DNA of 64,000 bases from CAWFGW01 sp963815495 (GCA_963815495.1 CAWFGW010000010.1:1-64000), one strand, 5' to 3'. Shown: positions 45,220 to 54,820, counted from the stretch's first letter. The notes: generated by a model from the sequence alone, not told the origin. Made by a program: numbers and translations.

Positions 45220-46938
45220 TTATTCAAATATTGATCTGATGTTATCTGGAGCATCTTTTAATAGCATAGGTTGTATCTCAGCTATTTCTAATTCACCATC
45301 AAATCCTTTAACCATACCTGGATTTATATACATTTTAAATCCAGTCACATTCCCCACATTAACAATTGTATAATTGGGGCTTCTTTGGTAATAATTTGTC
45401 GACATATTCACATAATAATCTTTAAACTCATCACCTGTTTTAACAACAAACTCTTGGGGTCTTCCATTTGTTTGGTTCCCTTTTGCATCAACTACATCCA
45501 AACGAACTGTTGGATTCATATTACCAGAGGCTTTTGCTTTTACACGTATAACAACCATACTATCTAAGTTAAACGGAGCAACAGTTGCACTTAACTCTTC
45601 AAATGAAGGCCCAATATTCTTCCCTGAAAATTTGACACCACCAGCATCACCAGCAGACTTAGTTATGTTCGAACTTTCTGCTTTCCAATTAGAAGGATTA
45701 GCATAACCAGAATAGTCTAATTTTTTTGCTTTAGGCCATGAAGGATCTAAAGAAGGTGGTGCTCCCCAAGGACTTCTATCTAGTTTTTGTTTATCAGGAA
45801 GTTCACTTACAAAAGCAATTTCTTGTACAAACACATCCCCTGTGAAAGTAGATTCCTTATTCATGTTAAAGAAGATGATAACACGGTTAACTTTTGTTGG
45901 ATCAAAATCTCCTTGAGAACTATATAAATTGTTCTCATATTTAGTTTTAAAAGCACTATAATAATATTCATAATCTGAACCACCGATAGTAAAATTACTC
46001 ATGTTTTCACCATCAATTAAATCCGTAGAATTTTCATTTGCGTCTATGAAACGAGCCATTACATTTGTCATCTTCATTTCTGTTCCAGACTCAGCCCTCG
46101 CTTTTATTCTGATAATTGGATTATTAGTTATATCTGTTTCGCCAAATATTTTACCAAAACAATCCCATTCACCATTTTCAAAATGAACCTTCATCGCATC
46201 TGAACCAGCAGTAATACTTACTTTATCCGGTTTACATGGCCACCACAAATCGACAGCGCCACCATTAGAAAAATCATCTAGGACGATATTATTATCTACA
46301 ACTCCAGAACCATCTCTATTTGCCATTACGTAGATTTCATCAATGTAGAATGTTCCATAAAACTCCTCCCCACCAGGATTGATAAAAAACTGCAAACGAT
46401 CAATTTGAGTATTATCCACAGTAGCATTAGATGGGTATGTTTGAGACCATTTGTGGTTAATGTCGAAATAATATTCGTAGTAGTCTTCTCCACTCACTTT
46501 CAAAGTATTAGAGGCAGGTGCTGCGTTAGTGAAATTGCCATTAGCATCTCTTAAATCTAAGCGCATAACCGGAGGTTTTTCTCCTTCAGGCAACCTAATT
46601 TTAACTTTAAGTACGGGTGTATTTGAAAAATTCATTGGTTCAGCTAAATCCACACCAAAAGGCGCATATTTTGGACCAGCTCCGTTAGACGTAATCTTCA
46701 TGGCAGTACCTTGTAAAGCCATATTGTATTTTTTATCAGCCCACCAACCATCAAGACCTTCTCTAAAATCAAATAAGATTTGATCTTTTAATACTATTCC
46801 TTTATAATCACTAGGTCTGTAATAATGATCTGAGGCATTACTTTGTAGCTCTATAGGCTCAATACCAACACAACTTGACATAAGTGCCAAAAATGTTATT
46901 AAAGTAAATCCAAATATGTTATGATATCTCATGGACAA
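45220..46938 (-). CDS. lipoprotein with three carbohydrate-binding-like domains
   Basis: The lipoprotein signal ends in LMSSC. The 572 residues divide into three similar beta-sandwich units (about 50-205, 220-385 and 400-560), each beginning with an aromatic-rich strand (FDFREGLDGWWADKKY, DDFSNGGAVDLWWPCKPD, YSGYANPSNWKAE) and ending in a phrase on strand pairing with FYIDEI, VFVQEI or LEIAEI. This is the pattern of galactose-binding-fold carbohydrate-binding modules, with exposed tryptophans. I infer a surface glycan-binding protein. No catalytic motif is seen. The neighbours on the same transcript are GH10 and two lipoproteins. Confidence 0.65.
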   Translation of the reverse strand: MSMRYHNIFGFTLITFLALMSSCVGIEPIELQSNASDHYYRPSDYKGIVLKDQILFDFREGLDGWWADKKYNMALQGTAMKITSNGAGPKYAPFGVDLAEPMNFSNTPVLKVKIRLPEGEKPPVMRLDLRDANGNFTNAAPASNTLKVSGEDYYEYYFDINHKWSQTYPSNATVDNTQIDRLQFFINPGGEEFYGTFYIDEIYVMANRDGSGVVDNNIVLDDFSNGGAVDLWWPCKPDKVSITAGSDAMKVHFENGEWDCFGKIFGETDITNNPIIRIKARAESGTEMKMTNVMARFIDANENSTDLIDGENMSNFTIGGSDYEYYYSAFKTKYENNLYSSQGDFDPTKVNRVIIFFNMNKESTFTGDVFVQEIAFVSELPDKQKLDRSPWGAPPSLDPSWPKAKKLDYSGYANPSNWKAESSNITKSAGDAGGVKFSGKNIGPSFEELSATVAPFNLDSMVVIRVKAKASGNMNPTVRLDVVDAKGNQTNGRPQEFVVKTGDEFKDYYVNMSTNYYQRSPNYTIVNVGNVTGFKMYINPGMVKGFDGELEIAEIQPMLLKDAPDNIRSIFE

Positions 46939-46946
46939 TGTTATTC

Positions 46947-48056
46947 TTATTGTTGTCTAAATGGTTTTCCTATCGTAAATGTTACGTAGTCAATGTTAAT
47001 TTCCGCAATACTACCAGCAACACCTCCACCTGAGTGAATAGCAAACTTCATACTTTCAAGTAAGGGAGTTAAAATTTCTCCAGTACCAATCGTACCAGAA
47101 GTAGTTAACGAAAAATCAGATAGTCTTACACTCACTAAATTCCAACCATCCCAGTTAACAGCAATTTCTTTGGTAAATAAGTCACCACCAAAACCAGCAA
47201 TCTCTACCACAAGTTTAGTTGTAGTGTTTCCATTAGAGTTTGCATAGAAATTCAAGAAGACTTCGTTGGGAGATATTGAAGGTAACCCATAAACTACAGC
47301 GTCATGCCCCATTCCACCTATGAAAAATGGACTGGGTTTAACCGAGTTATCATCGCCTCTTAAATGATAGTAACCCTGACCTTGTATAGATTCAACTGGT
47401 TCAGATGCTTTAGAAGGTCGAGCAACAATTATGTTATCAGGTCCAACGCCTCTACTTATTGTTTCATCTTCACCCTCAGTATCAAAGAAATCAAACCAAC
47501 CATCAGGATCTCCAACTGAACCTTTAACAATAGCTTGACCATCTTCTTCAAAGTCAGCGACTAAGATAGTATTTGGAAATAATTTAGGTCTGTCAAAAGT
47601 TAGGAAACGAACCACTTTTTTGTCAATACCAATAAAAGATAACTCTACCTTTAGGTTTTTGGGATTTTGTGGATCAAATTTTGAAAAGAAAGCGATATTA
47701 TCTGAATCACCTGACCATTTAGCACTTACATTCTTACTAGTTCCAATAATTTTCTTTTCAGCACCAGTTACTAGATCGGATATTGTAAATATCCATGTAA
47801 CGCTGTCAGAAAGCTCTGCTTTAAAAATCACAGCATTCAGGACAGAGTCTGGATAATCGGGGTCGTAAAAAGTAATTACAGGTAGATCAATATCAAATTC
47901 ATCTCCATCTTCTACTATTTTAAAAGTATTGTCAACTACCTCTAAATCACTAGGTGCTGATATATACTTAGGCCCAAATATGCTATTATCTTTCTCAGAG
48001 CAAGAAGCTAGAGATAAGAGAATTGCTAAAATGATAAGATTAACAGTTTTAAACAT
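46947..48056 (-). CDS. lipoprotein of a polysaccharide locus, beta-rich, unknown
   Basis: This 369-residue protein has a lipoprotein signal (LLSLASC). An N-terminal Ig-like domain (about 30-150) is followed by a C-terminal jelly-roll-like domain (about 165-365; ILVADFEEDGQAIVKGS, GYYHLRGDDNS, VNWDGWNLVSVRLSDF, INIDYVTFTIG) that looks like a carbohydrate-binding module. It is not a recognised SusE/F, but its role is probably similar: holding glycan at the outer membrane. It starts 1 bp after the small lipoprotein gene and ends 8 bp before the triple-module gene. Confidence 0.6.
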   Translation of the reverse strand: MFKTVNLIILAILLSLASCSEKDNSIFGPKYISAPSDLEVVDNTFKIVEDGDEFDIDLPVITFYDPDYPDSVLNAVIFKAELSDSVTWIFTISDLVTGAEKKIIGTSKNVSAKWSGDSDNIAFFSKFDPQNPKNLKVELSFIGIDKKVVRFLTFDRPKLFPNTILVADFEEDGQAIVKGSVGDPDGWFDFFDTEGEDETISRGVGPDNIIVARPSKASEPVESIQGQGYYHLRGDDNSVKPSPFFIGGMGHDAVVYGLPSISPNEVFLNFYANSNGNTTTKLVVEIAGFGGDLFTKEIAVNWDGWNLVSVRLSDFSLTTSGTIGTGEILTPLLESMKFAIHSGGGVAGSIAEINIDYVTFTIGKPFRQQ

Positions 48057-48057
48057 G

Positions 48058-48477
48058 TTATTTAAATTTTATTTCACCAGCATCAAATGCAATATCTGCA
48101 TTAACGCTAACACTAATATTTTCTTTTGTATCAAATATTACTTCAGAATCTGAATCAGTAGAATCAAAAACCCAGAAATGTTCTGATGGCATCAATTCTT
48201 TTGTATCAAACATCAACCTTTTTTGTGCACCTGTAGCTTTTTGCTCTAAGATAATGTCCCAAACAATTTTTTGACTGTTTTCTACTTGGTAACTAAAACG
48301 AACAGTATCAGCTTTAGAATCAGTAGTATTAATGGTATCTGGTTCAACTTTAAACTTAGAGGAATCTGTTGTTTGTTGATAATAAACCTGATATAAATCT
48401 GGATCTTCATCTGATTGACACTGTAATAACAGCATCATTAAAACAATCAGAGCACTATATAATTTTATAATTTTCAT
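48058..48477 (-). CDS. small lipoprotein of the polysaccharide locus
   Basis: This 139-residue protein has a lipoprotein signal ending LLLQC. The mature part is acidic and strand-rich, with one Ig-like pattern (TVRFSYQVENSQKIVWDIILEQKATGAQ). I cannot assign a family. Its wording overlaps in part with the N-terminal domain of the following 369-residue protein (VTGAEKK there, ATGAQKR here), so the two may share an Ig-like domain type. It lies in the operon between a barrel gene and that lipoprotein. Confidence 0.55.
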   Translation of the reverse strand: MKIIKLYSALIVLMMLLLQCQSDEDPDLYQVYYQQTTDSSKFKVEPDTINTTDSKADTVRFSYQVENSQKIVWDIILEQKATGAQKRLMFDTKELMPSEHFWVFDSTDSDSEVIFDTKENISVSVNADIAFDAGEIKFK

Positions 48478-48497
48478 ACGATAAGAACTTTTGAAAA

Positions 48498-50258
48498 TTA
48501 AAATTTCATTATGTAAGTAATGAATAATTGACTCATGTCATAACTAGCATTTTCAGTAGATAAATCTAACTCAGAGTTTGCTTTATTATTTTTGTAAGAA
48601 ACCAAATTGTAGTTAGCTGATAATGAAGCATCTTCTGAGAATCTAAATCTTGCACCAAAAGAAGCCATAGTTTCTTCTGTATCTACATTCAATTCATAAG
48701 GTAATCCAGAAAATTGATTGAACTCATTTAATACAGGTACATACTCATTTCCTTTTGCTGTTAATGTTTTATATCCTGCCATTAAATCAAAACTAGGAAG
48801 TATTTCGAAGGATAAACCAACATCCATAAGTACAGTAGACAAGTCGATATCATCAACACCACCTCGAGTTGTTGTTTCACTTCGATATCCTGCCGTGAAT
48901 ACAATATCACGACTGAAACCTATTGCTTTATCAATATTAAATAAGACCCCCCCCTGGATACCCGTAAAACTTCTTAGGTTACCTTCAAGGTTGTTATCAG
49001 GGTCAATTTCTTTAAGTAAATCAACACCAACTGATGCTTGAAGTAAAGAATCTTTATCACCAGCACTTAGGTTTAGCTGTAACCCAGTTCTATTTGGTGT
49101 AGCCTTACCATAAGGATTAATGTTTGAGTATTGTGGAGCATAGGTTAATAATTGGTCACTAATACCTTGAATATAAGCGCCTTCGTTAGTGAAACGATCA
49201 TATAATGTGGTGTATCTTTGAATTGGAGAACCACCTAACGTATCAGGAATTTCATCAAATGTTCTTGGTGTTGATTGTTGGTTGAATCGTGTTGTTTGCG
49301 CGCCAGGACTTGAGAAGTTTCTACCTACATACTTGTAACCTCCGCTCAATTTCATCATTAAAGGCTTATACTCTACTCCAAGTTTTCCGTCATAAAAATA
49401 GTCAGATTTTGCTACTTCTTTCTGATCTACAAGTCTGAACTGAGAGTAGGAAGAAGACCCTCCTTCACCGTTTAAGAAAACACCAAAATCATCTGTTAAG
49501 TCTCTGTTGTAATCTAAGGTTGCAGTTCCAACATGATTAGAATACTCAACTAATGAAGTAGATATAGTCAAATTTTGAATTCCAACATAGTTCAATCCTA
49601 CTTTTAAATGCTCACTTTGAGTTACTGTTGCATTCAAACCAGCCATGATTCTATCGGATTGACCAATTTGGTCTGCTGGTTGTGTTCTAACTCCAAATCC
49701 ATACAGACCTAATTTATCAATTCCTTTATCAAATAAGATATTAGCATATGATTTCACCCCTTGTAAACGCCATGAGTTACCTTGAATAAAGTTTTCATAC
49801 TCGAGAATTTCTCTTCTTTGAGCAAAAATTTGAGACTCATACTCATTAAACATTTGCTCTGAGTTAAATACAGTATATGGTGTCATTTCAACGAAGACAT
49901 CTCCGACTTCATATTTAACTCCTTTTCCTATAATTCCCTCTAAACGAATCTGACGAAATTCCATGTCTGTTCCTTCTCCCCAGAACAAACCAAACTCATT
50001 TCTAGCTCTTAATATGGCATTTACCTTAAAGGTTTTGTCCTTCTCAAGGTTTAACCCTAAATCAAATAAGGTATAACCGCTAACACCTTTATTGGGAATA
50101 CCAATAGTATCATTTTCAATCAGGTCACCTTTTAATCGGTCCGTTGTTGTCAATGCCCTACCGTAACCATCTAAATAAAATGTAGTTTGGGCTTGTAAGC
50201 TTACCGAAGCGAAAACTGCTCCGATTAACAAAATTATATTTATCCTCTTATTCATCAT
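48498..50258 (-). CDS. outer-membrane beta-barrel protein of the polysaccharide locus (586 aa)
   Basis: The signal peptide (about 1-23, ending SLQAQ) is followed by a domain made wholly of alternating strand patterns typical of a large outer-membrane barrel (KVNAILRARNEFGLFWG, GLYGFGVRTQPADQI, VGLSFEILPSFDLMAGYKTL), ending in FITYIMKF with a terminal phenylalanine. There is no plug domain, TonB box or SusC motif. It resembles uncharacterised Bacteroidota barrel families (perhaps DUF6029-like, not certain). Oligosaccharide uptake or a scaffold role is inferred from the operon only. It lies 9 bp after the other barrel gene. Confidence 0.65.
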   Translation of the reverse strand: MMNKRINIILLIGAVFASVSLQAQTTFYLDGYGRALTTTDRLKGDLIENDTIGIPNKGVSGYTLFDLGLNLEKDKTFKVNAILRARNEFGLFWGEGTDMEFRQIRLEGIIGKGVKYEVGDVFVEMTPYTVFNSEQMFNEYESQIFAQRREILEYENFIQGNSWRLQGVKSYANILFDKGIDKLGLYGFGVRTQPADQIGQSDRIMAGLNATVTQSEHLKVGLNYVGIQNLTISTSLVEYSNHVGTATLDYNRDLTDDFGVFLNGEGGSSSYSQFRLVDQKEVAKSDYFYDGKLGVEYKPLMMKLSGGYKYVGRNFSSPGAQTTRFNQQSTPRTFDEIPDTLGGSPIQRYTTLYDRFTNEGAYIQGISDQLLTYAPQYSNINPYGKATPNRTGLQLNLSAGDKDSLLQASVGVDLLKEIDPDNNLEGNLRSFTGIQGGVLFNIDKAIGFSRDIVFTAGYRSETTTRGGVDDIDLSTVLMDVGLSFEILPSFDLMAGYKTLTAKGNEYVPVLNEFNQFSGLPYELNVDTEETMASFGARFRFSEDASLSANYNLVSYKNNKANSELDLSTENASYDMSQLFITYIMKF

Positions 50259-50267
50259 TTTTTTCTA

Positions 50268-52235
50268 TTAAAAGAATACTTTGAGTTCTACAGTTGTTTC
50301 TTGTCCTTTAAATTTGTCCTTCACAAAATTGATATCATCATGGTACATCCAACGATGTCTTAGGTATAACCCTGCGAAATCCGCAAAATCGTAATCTAAA
50401 CCTACCCCAAAACCCTCGCTATACTGATTCATAGGCTTTCTATTATAAAGAGATAATTCAGTTCTAGCGTTAGCAATATTTCTTTCAAATTCAAACATAG
50501 CTAAGACAGATACTTTTTTACTTACTTCATAAAAAGCTAGTGTTTGATTATAGAATGTCTTCAAAAAAGGAGTATCGCCAAATGTTGGCATTGCCGAAAC
50601 ACCTTCTTGTACAGTACTGTAATTAGTGAAATTTCGAATAATCAATTGTCTGCGTGCAACTCTCAATTTATATTTAGCTGTAAAATCTAACTGATTAAAC
50701 CCTTTCAAATAAGTTGGATTTGCATCAGTTATTTCAATCACCTCAAATGTTCTTCTGAAGTTATTTTTAATTCTTTTGTAAGGACCTCCTGTTTGAATCC
50801 AAGGAGTAAACCGTGATCTTGAAAATGCATTTGAACGATGCTGAAATGTTATTTCATTATATATATTTTCAATTTCTTGACTAATTCCATAACCAAACTC
50901 TAACTTAAACGCCCCTAGTTTTTTTCCTGTAGTTAATGAAGCTCCCCTTCTATTATTTGTGATTTGTCCCACCTCTTGTAAGTTATTAATAAAGACGGTA
51001 GTTCTGTAATTAACATCCTGATTAACACCGTTATTAGGCGCTCCGTTGTTTGAGTTCATCACCGTGCTAACGTTACTCACAAACTCATGTTCAATGTTAT
51101 AAATCTTTGCTTTAATTGGTAGTCCAAAAATCCCCTCCGGTATATTTGATGTTATCAGTATCCCAGGTTTCCAATCACCACTATTTTTTGGGTTTTGTAC
51201 TCTCCCCACACCAAACTCACCATAGATTTCAACACCATTAATATTGTATCTAATGTCTGATGTGATTATCTGTCTATTATCAGGTACAGAACCTAAATCA
51301 TAAACTACTGAACCAGATTCGTCTATTTGTGAGTCGAGAATAACATTTCCAGCAGTAGTATCACTAATCTGTCCGTAATAATTTACTCCAATTATAGCAT
51401 TACCAATTGCATTATCAAGTCTCCCCGCTTGCACCGATGATGGATATGCTTCCACAGCTTTACTCGCATCAACTGAACGATTTGTACGTCCATACATTGC
51501 AATGAAACCGAACCCTCCGGGTAAACCAGATCCCTGAAAATCTACCCCTTGAAAAGATTCTGCTCCAAACACCTCACTACCTAATTGTGAAGTTCCTTCA
51601 TAAATAGCATTATAACGCTGGAATGATTTTGTATACCAATCCCAAGGAAGTCGATCAAAACCATCATTCTGAAACTCGTTTTGAGATATTGTTAATGGTG
51701 ACAAGGATGTCCATAAAACTCCACCACCCGCTCTTATTTTGAACAATCCGTAATCAGTATTTAATTTACCAGTGAAATTTAAGTTCGAACGAATAACAAC
51801 TGTTCTAGTGGTATCTCCATTGATAGCACTTGTACCCTGAAAATTATGAGCCAAAGCATACCCTAAATCAACAGAGAAATCTGGGGTTGGATTTGCTATA
51901 ATATTTAAATTAAGTAATGGTACTGCAGAACCGTTTCCAGAGCCTGCCCCAAGTAATGGGTAGCTTTCGAAAGACAAATCTTTATTAGGAGATGCCTGAT
52001 CAGCATATGATTCATCCATGACACGATAAATTGCAGCAACACGAGCCTCGCCCTTTACTGTAATTTTTTTGAGGAAATTTTGAACCGTATCAATGGGTTC
52101 AAATTTTATAGGTGAACCTGCAACACCAGAAAACTTTGTCTTTTTAAGTAAAGTGACTTCCGATTCGTCATTATCTCCTGTAGCCCATACTAGGGATAGT
52201 GATAGGATCAATGAAAGTGAAAGAAAATAACGCAT
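50268..52235 (-). CDS. porin-like outer-membrane beta-barrel protein of the polysaccharide locus
   Basis: Starting at 52235 (MRYFLSLSLILSLSLVWATG) the protein has a good signal peptide and about 655 residues; 52253 (MNNIIN) is an alternative. Longer versions run into the upstream gene in another frame and are unlikely. The mature part consists of strand patterns over its whole length (DFSVDLGYALAHNF, VEIYGEFGVGRVQN, FGVGLDYDFADFAGLYLRHRW) and ends in VELKVFF, so it is a barrel of more than 20 strands. It has no TonB plug. It follows the IPT lipoprotein gene with 10-28 bp and precedes the second barrel gene by 9 bp. Confidence 0.65.
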   Translation of the reverse strand: MRYFLSLSLILSLSLVWATGDNDESEVTLLKKTKFSGVAGSPIKFEPIDTVQNFLKKITVKGEARVAAIYRVMDESYADQASPNKDLSFESYPLLGAGSGNGSAVPLLNLNIIANPTPDFSVDLGYALAHNFQGTSAINGDTTRTVVIRSNLNFTGKLNTDYGLFKIRAGGGVLWTSLSPLTISQNEFQNDGFDRLPWDWYTKSFQRYNAIYEGTSQLGSEVFGAESFQGVDFQGSGLPGGFGFIAMYGRTNRSVDASKAVEAYPSSVQAGRLDNAIGNAIIGVNYYGQISDTTAGNVILDSQIDESGSVVYDLGSVPDNRQIITSDIRYNINGVEIYGEFGVGRVQNPKNSGDWKPGILITSNIPEGIFGLPIKAKIYNIEHEFVSNVSTVMNSNNGAPNNGVNQDVNYRTTVFINNLQEVGQITNNRRGASLTTGKKLGAFKLEFGYGISQEIENIYNEITFQHRSNAFSRSRFTPWIQTGGPYKRIKNNFRRTFEVIEITDANPTYLKGFNQLDFTAKYKLRVARRQLIIRNFTNYSTVQEGVSAMPTFGDTPFLKTFYNQTLAFYEVSKKVSVLAMFEFERNIANARTELSLYNRKPMNQYSEGFGVGLDYDFADFAGLYLRHRWMYHDDINFVKDKFKGQETTVELKVFF

Positions 52236-52263
52236 ATTTATAATATTATTCATTGAAGAATTC

Positions 52264-53367
52264 TTATTGAACAGATGGAGCAACACCTCCTTGAGAAATA
52301 ACAACTTGATCGATGTAAACTTGTACCGGGTCTTTGATAGCAGTAGCACAACAATCGGTAACATTGCCGACACAGCATTTTTGATTGCCAACGTTTGAAC
52401 TATAATCGTTTTCAAATGAATCTGTAATATCAAAATCAACTTGATTTAACTTTTTAAAATCATCAAACTTCATCCCCGGTCCAAAGCCAAACCCATCCTT
52501 AAAAGTATTTAGGGCTATAGAAACCTTTTGCCATCCTGTAACTGGATATTTACTCCCTGGTTTAATCGTAACAGCATATCGTTGATCTTTGGGAAGTTTA
52601 GCGCTACCAATAAAAATACGCAACTGACTCTTGGGTGTATTATTAAAATTAACTAAGAAGTTAATATAATATGTTTTTAAATCTTCATTTTCTGGATTTA
52701 AAACACTATTAGGATATTCAAAAAAGTTTATTGGCCAATCTGTTACCAAATCATTTTGTAACCCTGACCTTGATGATATGGTTGCGACAAAACCAAATGT
52801 CCCAGGTAATATACCTCCACCAGGTACTGTTGCGAATGCATAATTACCTCCCGCTGGACTAGTTTCAACACCATTAACATTATCTCCAATGCCTATAATT
52901 GAATTTGCACCTGCATTTCCACTAAATTGACCATTAGTAAAATCTGATGTAGAAATGGCTGCTCGAATACCTCCACCATCAAAGTCACCAATTAATAATT
53001 CCTTAACTTGTGTTGAGGTTGCTCCTATTTCTAATTGTGGGGTGAATATAAAACTCTCTTTCTCATTATATTTAACCTCAACCATATATGACGAGCCAAT
53101 TTCTAACTCACTTGGAACTTTTGCATAAACTACTCTACCATCTGCAGAGATAGAATCTATTGTAGCTTTAATACCACCAATAATTATAGTTGAATTAGAT
53201 AAAACAGCACCATGTACTTCAATTTGCGAAGAAGGAGCCACTAATGTTGGACTATAATATTCTGCTGCTGGGAAGGATGGTTGTTCTTCAACTTTTCTTC
53301 TACAACTAGTGCTTATCAGTAACAATACAGAAAGCATTAATAATGGTATGTGTTTTCCTTTTTTCAT
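52264..53367 (-). CDS. IPT/TIG-type surface glycan-binding lipoprotein
   Basis: The lipoprotein signal ends in ISTSC. An IPT/TIG-like domain follows (about 40-110; VAPSSQIEVHGAVLSNSTIIIGG), then a large beta domain (about 120-360; LLIGDFDGGGIRAAIS, WQKVSIALNTFKDG). IPT lipoproteins of this kind are the usual surface glycan-binding proteins of SusCD loci. Near the end there is a dense cysteine cluster (KCCVGNVTDCCATA). It is the first gene of the eight-gene operon and lies downstream of the only long spacer, so the promoter should be just before it. Confidence 0.7.
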   Translation of the reverse strand: MKKGKHIPLLMLSVLLLISTSCRRKVEEQPSFPAAEYYSPTLVAPSSQIEVHGAVLSNSTIIIGGIKATIDSISADGRVVYAKVPSELEIGSSYMVEVKYNEKESFIFTPQLEIGATSTQVKELLIGDFDGGGIRAAISTSDFTNGQFSGNAGANSIIGIGDNVNGVETSPAGGNYAFATVPGGGILPGTFGFVATISSRSGLQNDLVTDWPINFFEYPNSVLNPENEDLKTYYINFLVNFNNTPKSQLRIFIGSAKLPKDQRYAVTIKPGSKYPVTGWQKVSIALNTFKDGFGFGPGMKFDDFKKLNQVDFDITDSFENDYSSNVGNQKCCVGNVTDCCATAIKDPVQVYIDQVVISQGGVAPSVQ

Positions 53368-53426
53368 AATGTTTAAAATCTTTTAAACCGTAATGAACTT
53401 TTGATTCATTTATCAAGACACGATTC

Positions 53427-53434
53427 CAAATCTA
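53427..53434 (-). promoter_or_regulatory. possible -7 element of the polysaccharide operon
   Basis: On the minus strand TAGATTTG matches TAnnTTTG and lies 60 bp before the ATG of the first gene. No TTTG is found at the right distance, so this is weak. Confidence 0.3.
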
Positions 53435-53589
53435 TACTTTTCATTTTTTAAATCCTAAATATGTGTCAAGCTTTGAGATGTTTTTTAACAAAAAATGTAA
53501 CGTAGATCCAAGAACCGCATCACGCTAATTATACCCATAAATTAATTGATATTCTGAAGTTTATAATAAAAAAATATCACAAAAATATT

Positions 53590-54132
53590 TTATTTTTTTA
53601 ACACTAAGTTTTCTTTGCAAACTAAGTCGTGAGGCCATCTTCGATTTGGACTGCTCTTCGATACGATGATACCAATTGGCCAGACTAAAAAACTAATAGG
53701 TTTTAGTAAATTTCTTACAATAACACATAGTATAGAATGCTTTCTATCATAACCAATTTTAAGAAACTGCTTACCGAAACTCCCTTTTTTTGAGACCCCT
53801 TCCATAAGCATAGAATATAACATGTAAATAGCAAATAGTTTTATCTCAAACTCTAGCCAATCATGTCTTAATTTTCCATAGCCACTTTTATTAACTATAT
53901 CGTCAATATATACCAGAACTTGTGACTTAATTTCACCTCTAAATAAAAAATATAAAAAACCACCCCCAAGTGTGATAATATTAAAAATCATCATATCAAA
54001 AAAGAAGGCCAAAAATCGCATCGAATCGTTTGCTACTCCGTACTTTTTTTTCTTGAAATAGAATTTATTCAACAAAGAATAAATCAAAAGAAATGCTATT
54101 ATGATTATGAATGTTATTGCTGTATTAATCAT
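53590..54132 (-). CDS. RDD-family membrane protein
   Basis: This 180-residue membrane protein has three or four hydrophobic helices and the RDD signatures: RFLAFFFDMMIFNIITLGGG, KKGSFGKQFLKIGYDRKH and, near the end, PNRRWPHDLV. The role of RDD proteins is uncertain (proposed ion or small-molecule transport). It stands between the polysaccharide operon and the divergent Lrp gene and has no clear partner. Confidence 0.8.
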   Translation of the reverse strand: MINTAITFIIIIAFLLIYSLLNKFYFKKKKYGVANDSMRFLAFFFDMMIFNIITLGGGFLYFLFRGEIKSQVLVYIDDIVNKSGYGKLRHDWLEFEIKLFAIYMLYSMLMEGVSKKGSFGKQFLKIGYDRKHSILCVIVRNLLKPISFLVWPIGIIVSKSSPNRRWPHDLVCKENLVLKK

Positions 54133-54250
54133 GAACTTAATTTTAACGCAATTTGGACGCTTTATTGGTTAAATTCAAAACTATTGTGCCTAAAATTAAT
54201 AGTATAACAAAAAGCAGTAATTCATCCGTTCAAATCCGTATTTTTACATC

Positions 54251-54721
54251 ATGTCTGAAAAATTAAAATTAGATGATGTTGATTTGAAAATTCTTTCATT
54301 TTTAATGCAAGATGCTCAAATGTCTTACACTGAAATTGCCAAACATGTGTATGTGTCTGGGGGCACTGTACATGTCCGCATGAAAAAAATGCAGCAATTA
54401 GGAGTTGTGGTTGGGTCAGAACTGCGCATTGATTTCACAAAATTAGGTTACGATATCAAAGCTTTTTTAGGTATTTTCTTGGAGAAAAGTGCATTTTACA
54501 ATGATGTAATCAAACAACTTAAACAAATACCCGAGATTGTAAGTGTAGACTACACCACAGGGAATTATAGCATGTTTGCACTCATGTATTGCAAAGATAC
54601 TAATCACTTAAGAGATGTGCTACACGATAAAATCCAAAAAGTACAAGGCATAGAACGTACAGAGACCATTATTTCACTTAGTGAAGATATCAAAAGACCT
54701 CCAGGACTTTTAAGTCAATAG
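54251..54721 (+). CDS. Lrp/AsnC-family transcriptional regulator
   Basis: This 156-residue protein has an N-terminal winged helix (LDDVDLKILSFLMQDAQMSYTEIA, about 6-29, then VSGGTVHVRMKKM) and a C-terminal RAM ligand-binding domain (about 70-150; IVSVDYTTGNYSMFALMYCKD). It should bind DNA as a multimer and respond to an amino acid or similar molecule. It lies directly upstream of the suf operon but has a separate promoter between them; control of suf is possible but not shown. Confidence 0.9.
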   Translation: MSEKLKLDDVDLKILSFLMQDAQMSYTEIAKHVYVSGGTVHVRMKKMQQLGVVVGSELRIDFTKLGYDIKAFLGIFLEKSAFYNDVIKQLKQIPEIVSVDYTTGNYSMFALMYCKDTNHLRDVLHDKIQKVQGIERTETIISLSEDIKRPPGLLSQ

Positions 54722-54760
54722 TTCTATTGGATTTGAAACAGTCCTTACAAAATTATTGTT

Positions 54761-54768
54761 TACATTTG
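54761..54768 (+). promoter_or_regulatory. -7 element of the suf operon
   Basis: TACATTTG matches TAnnTTTG and lies 52 bp before the sufB ATG. A TTTG at 54732-54735 is 25 bp upstream of it, slightly farther than usual. Confidence 0.5.
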
Positions 54769-54820
54769 TGTTAAGATTGATTCTAAACAAGCAAGACAAG
54801 GCTCCAAAAACCTTTATTTG

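Noticed and set aside
52236..52439. N-terminal extension of the porin-like protein in the open frame
   Set aside because: It lies within the coding end of the preceding lipoprotein gene in another frame and has no signal peptide at its start; a proper signal peptide begins at 52235.
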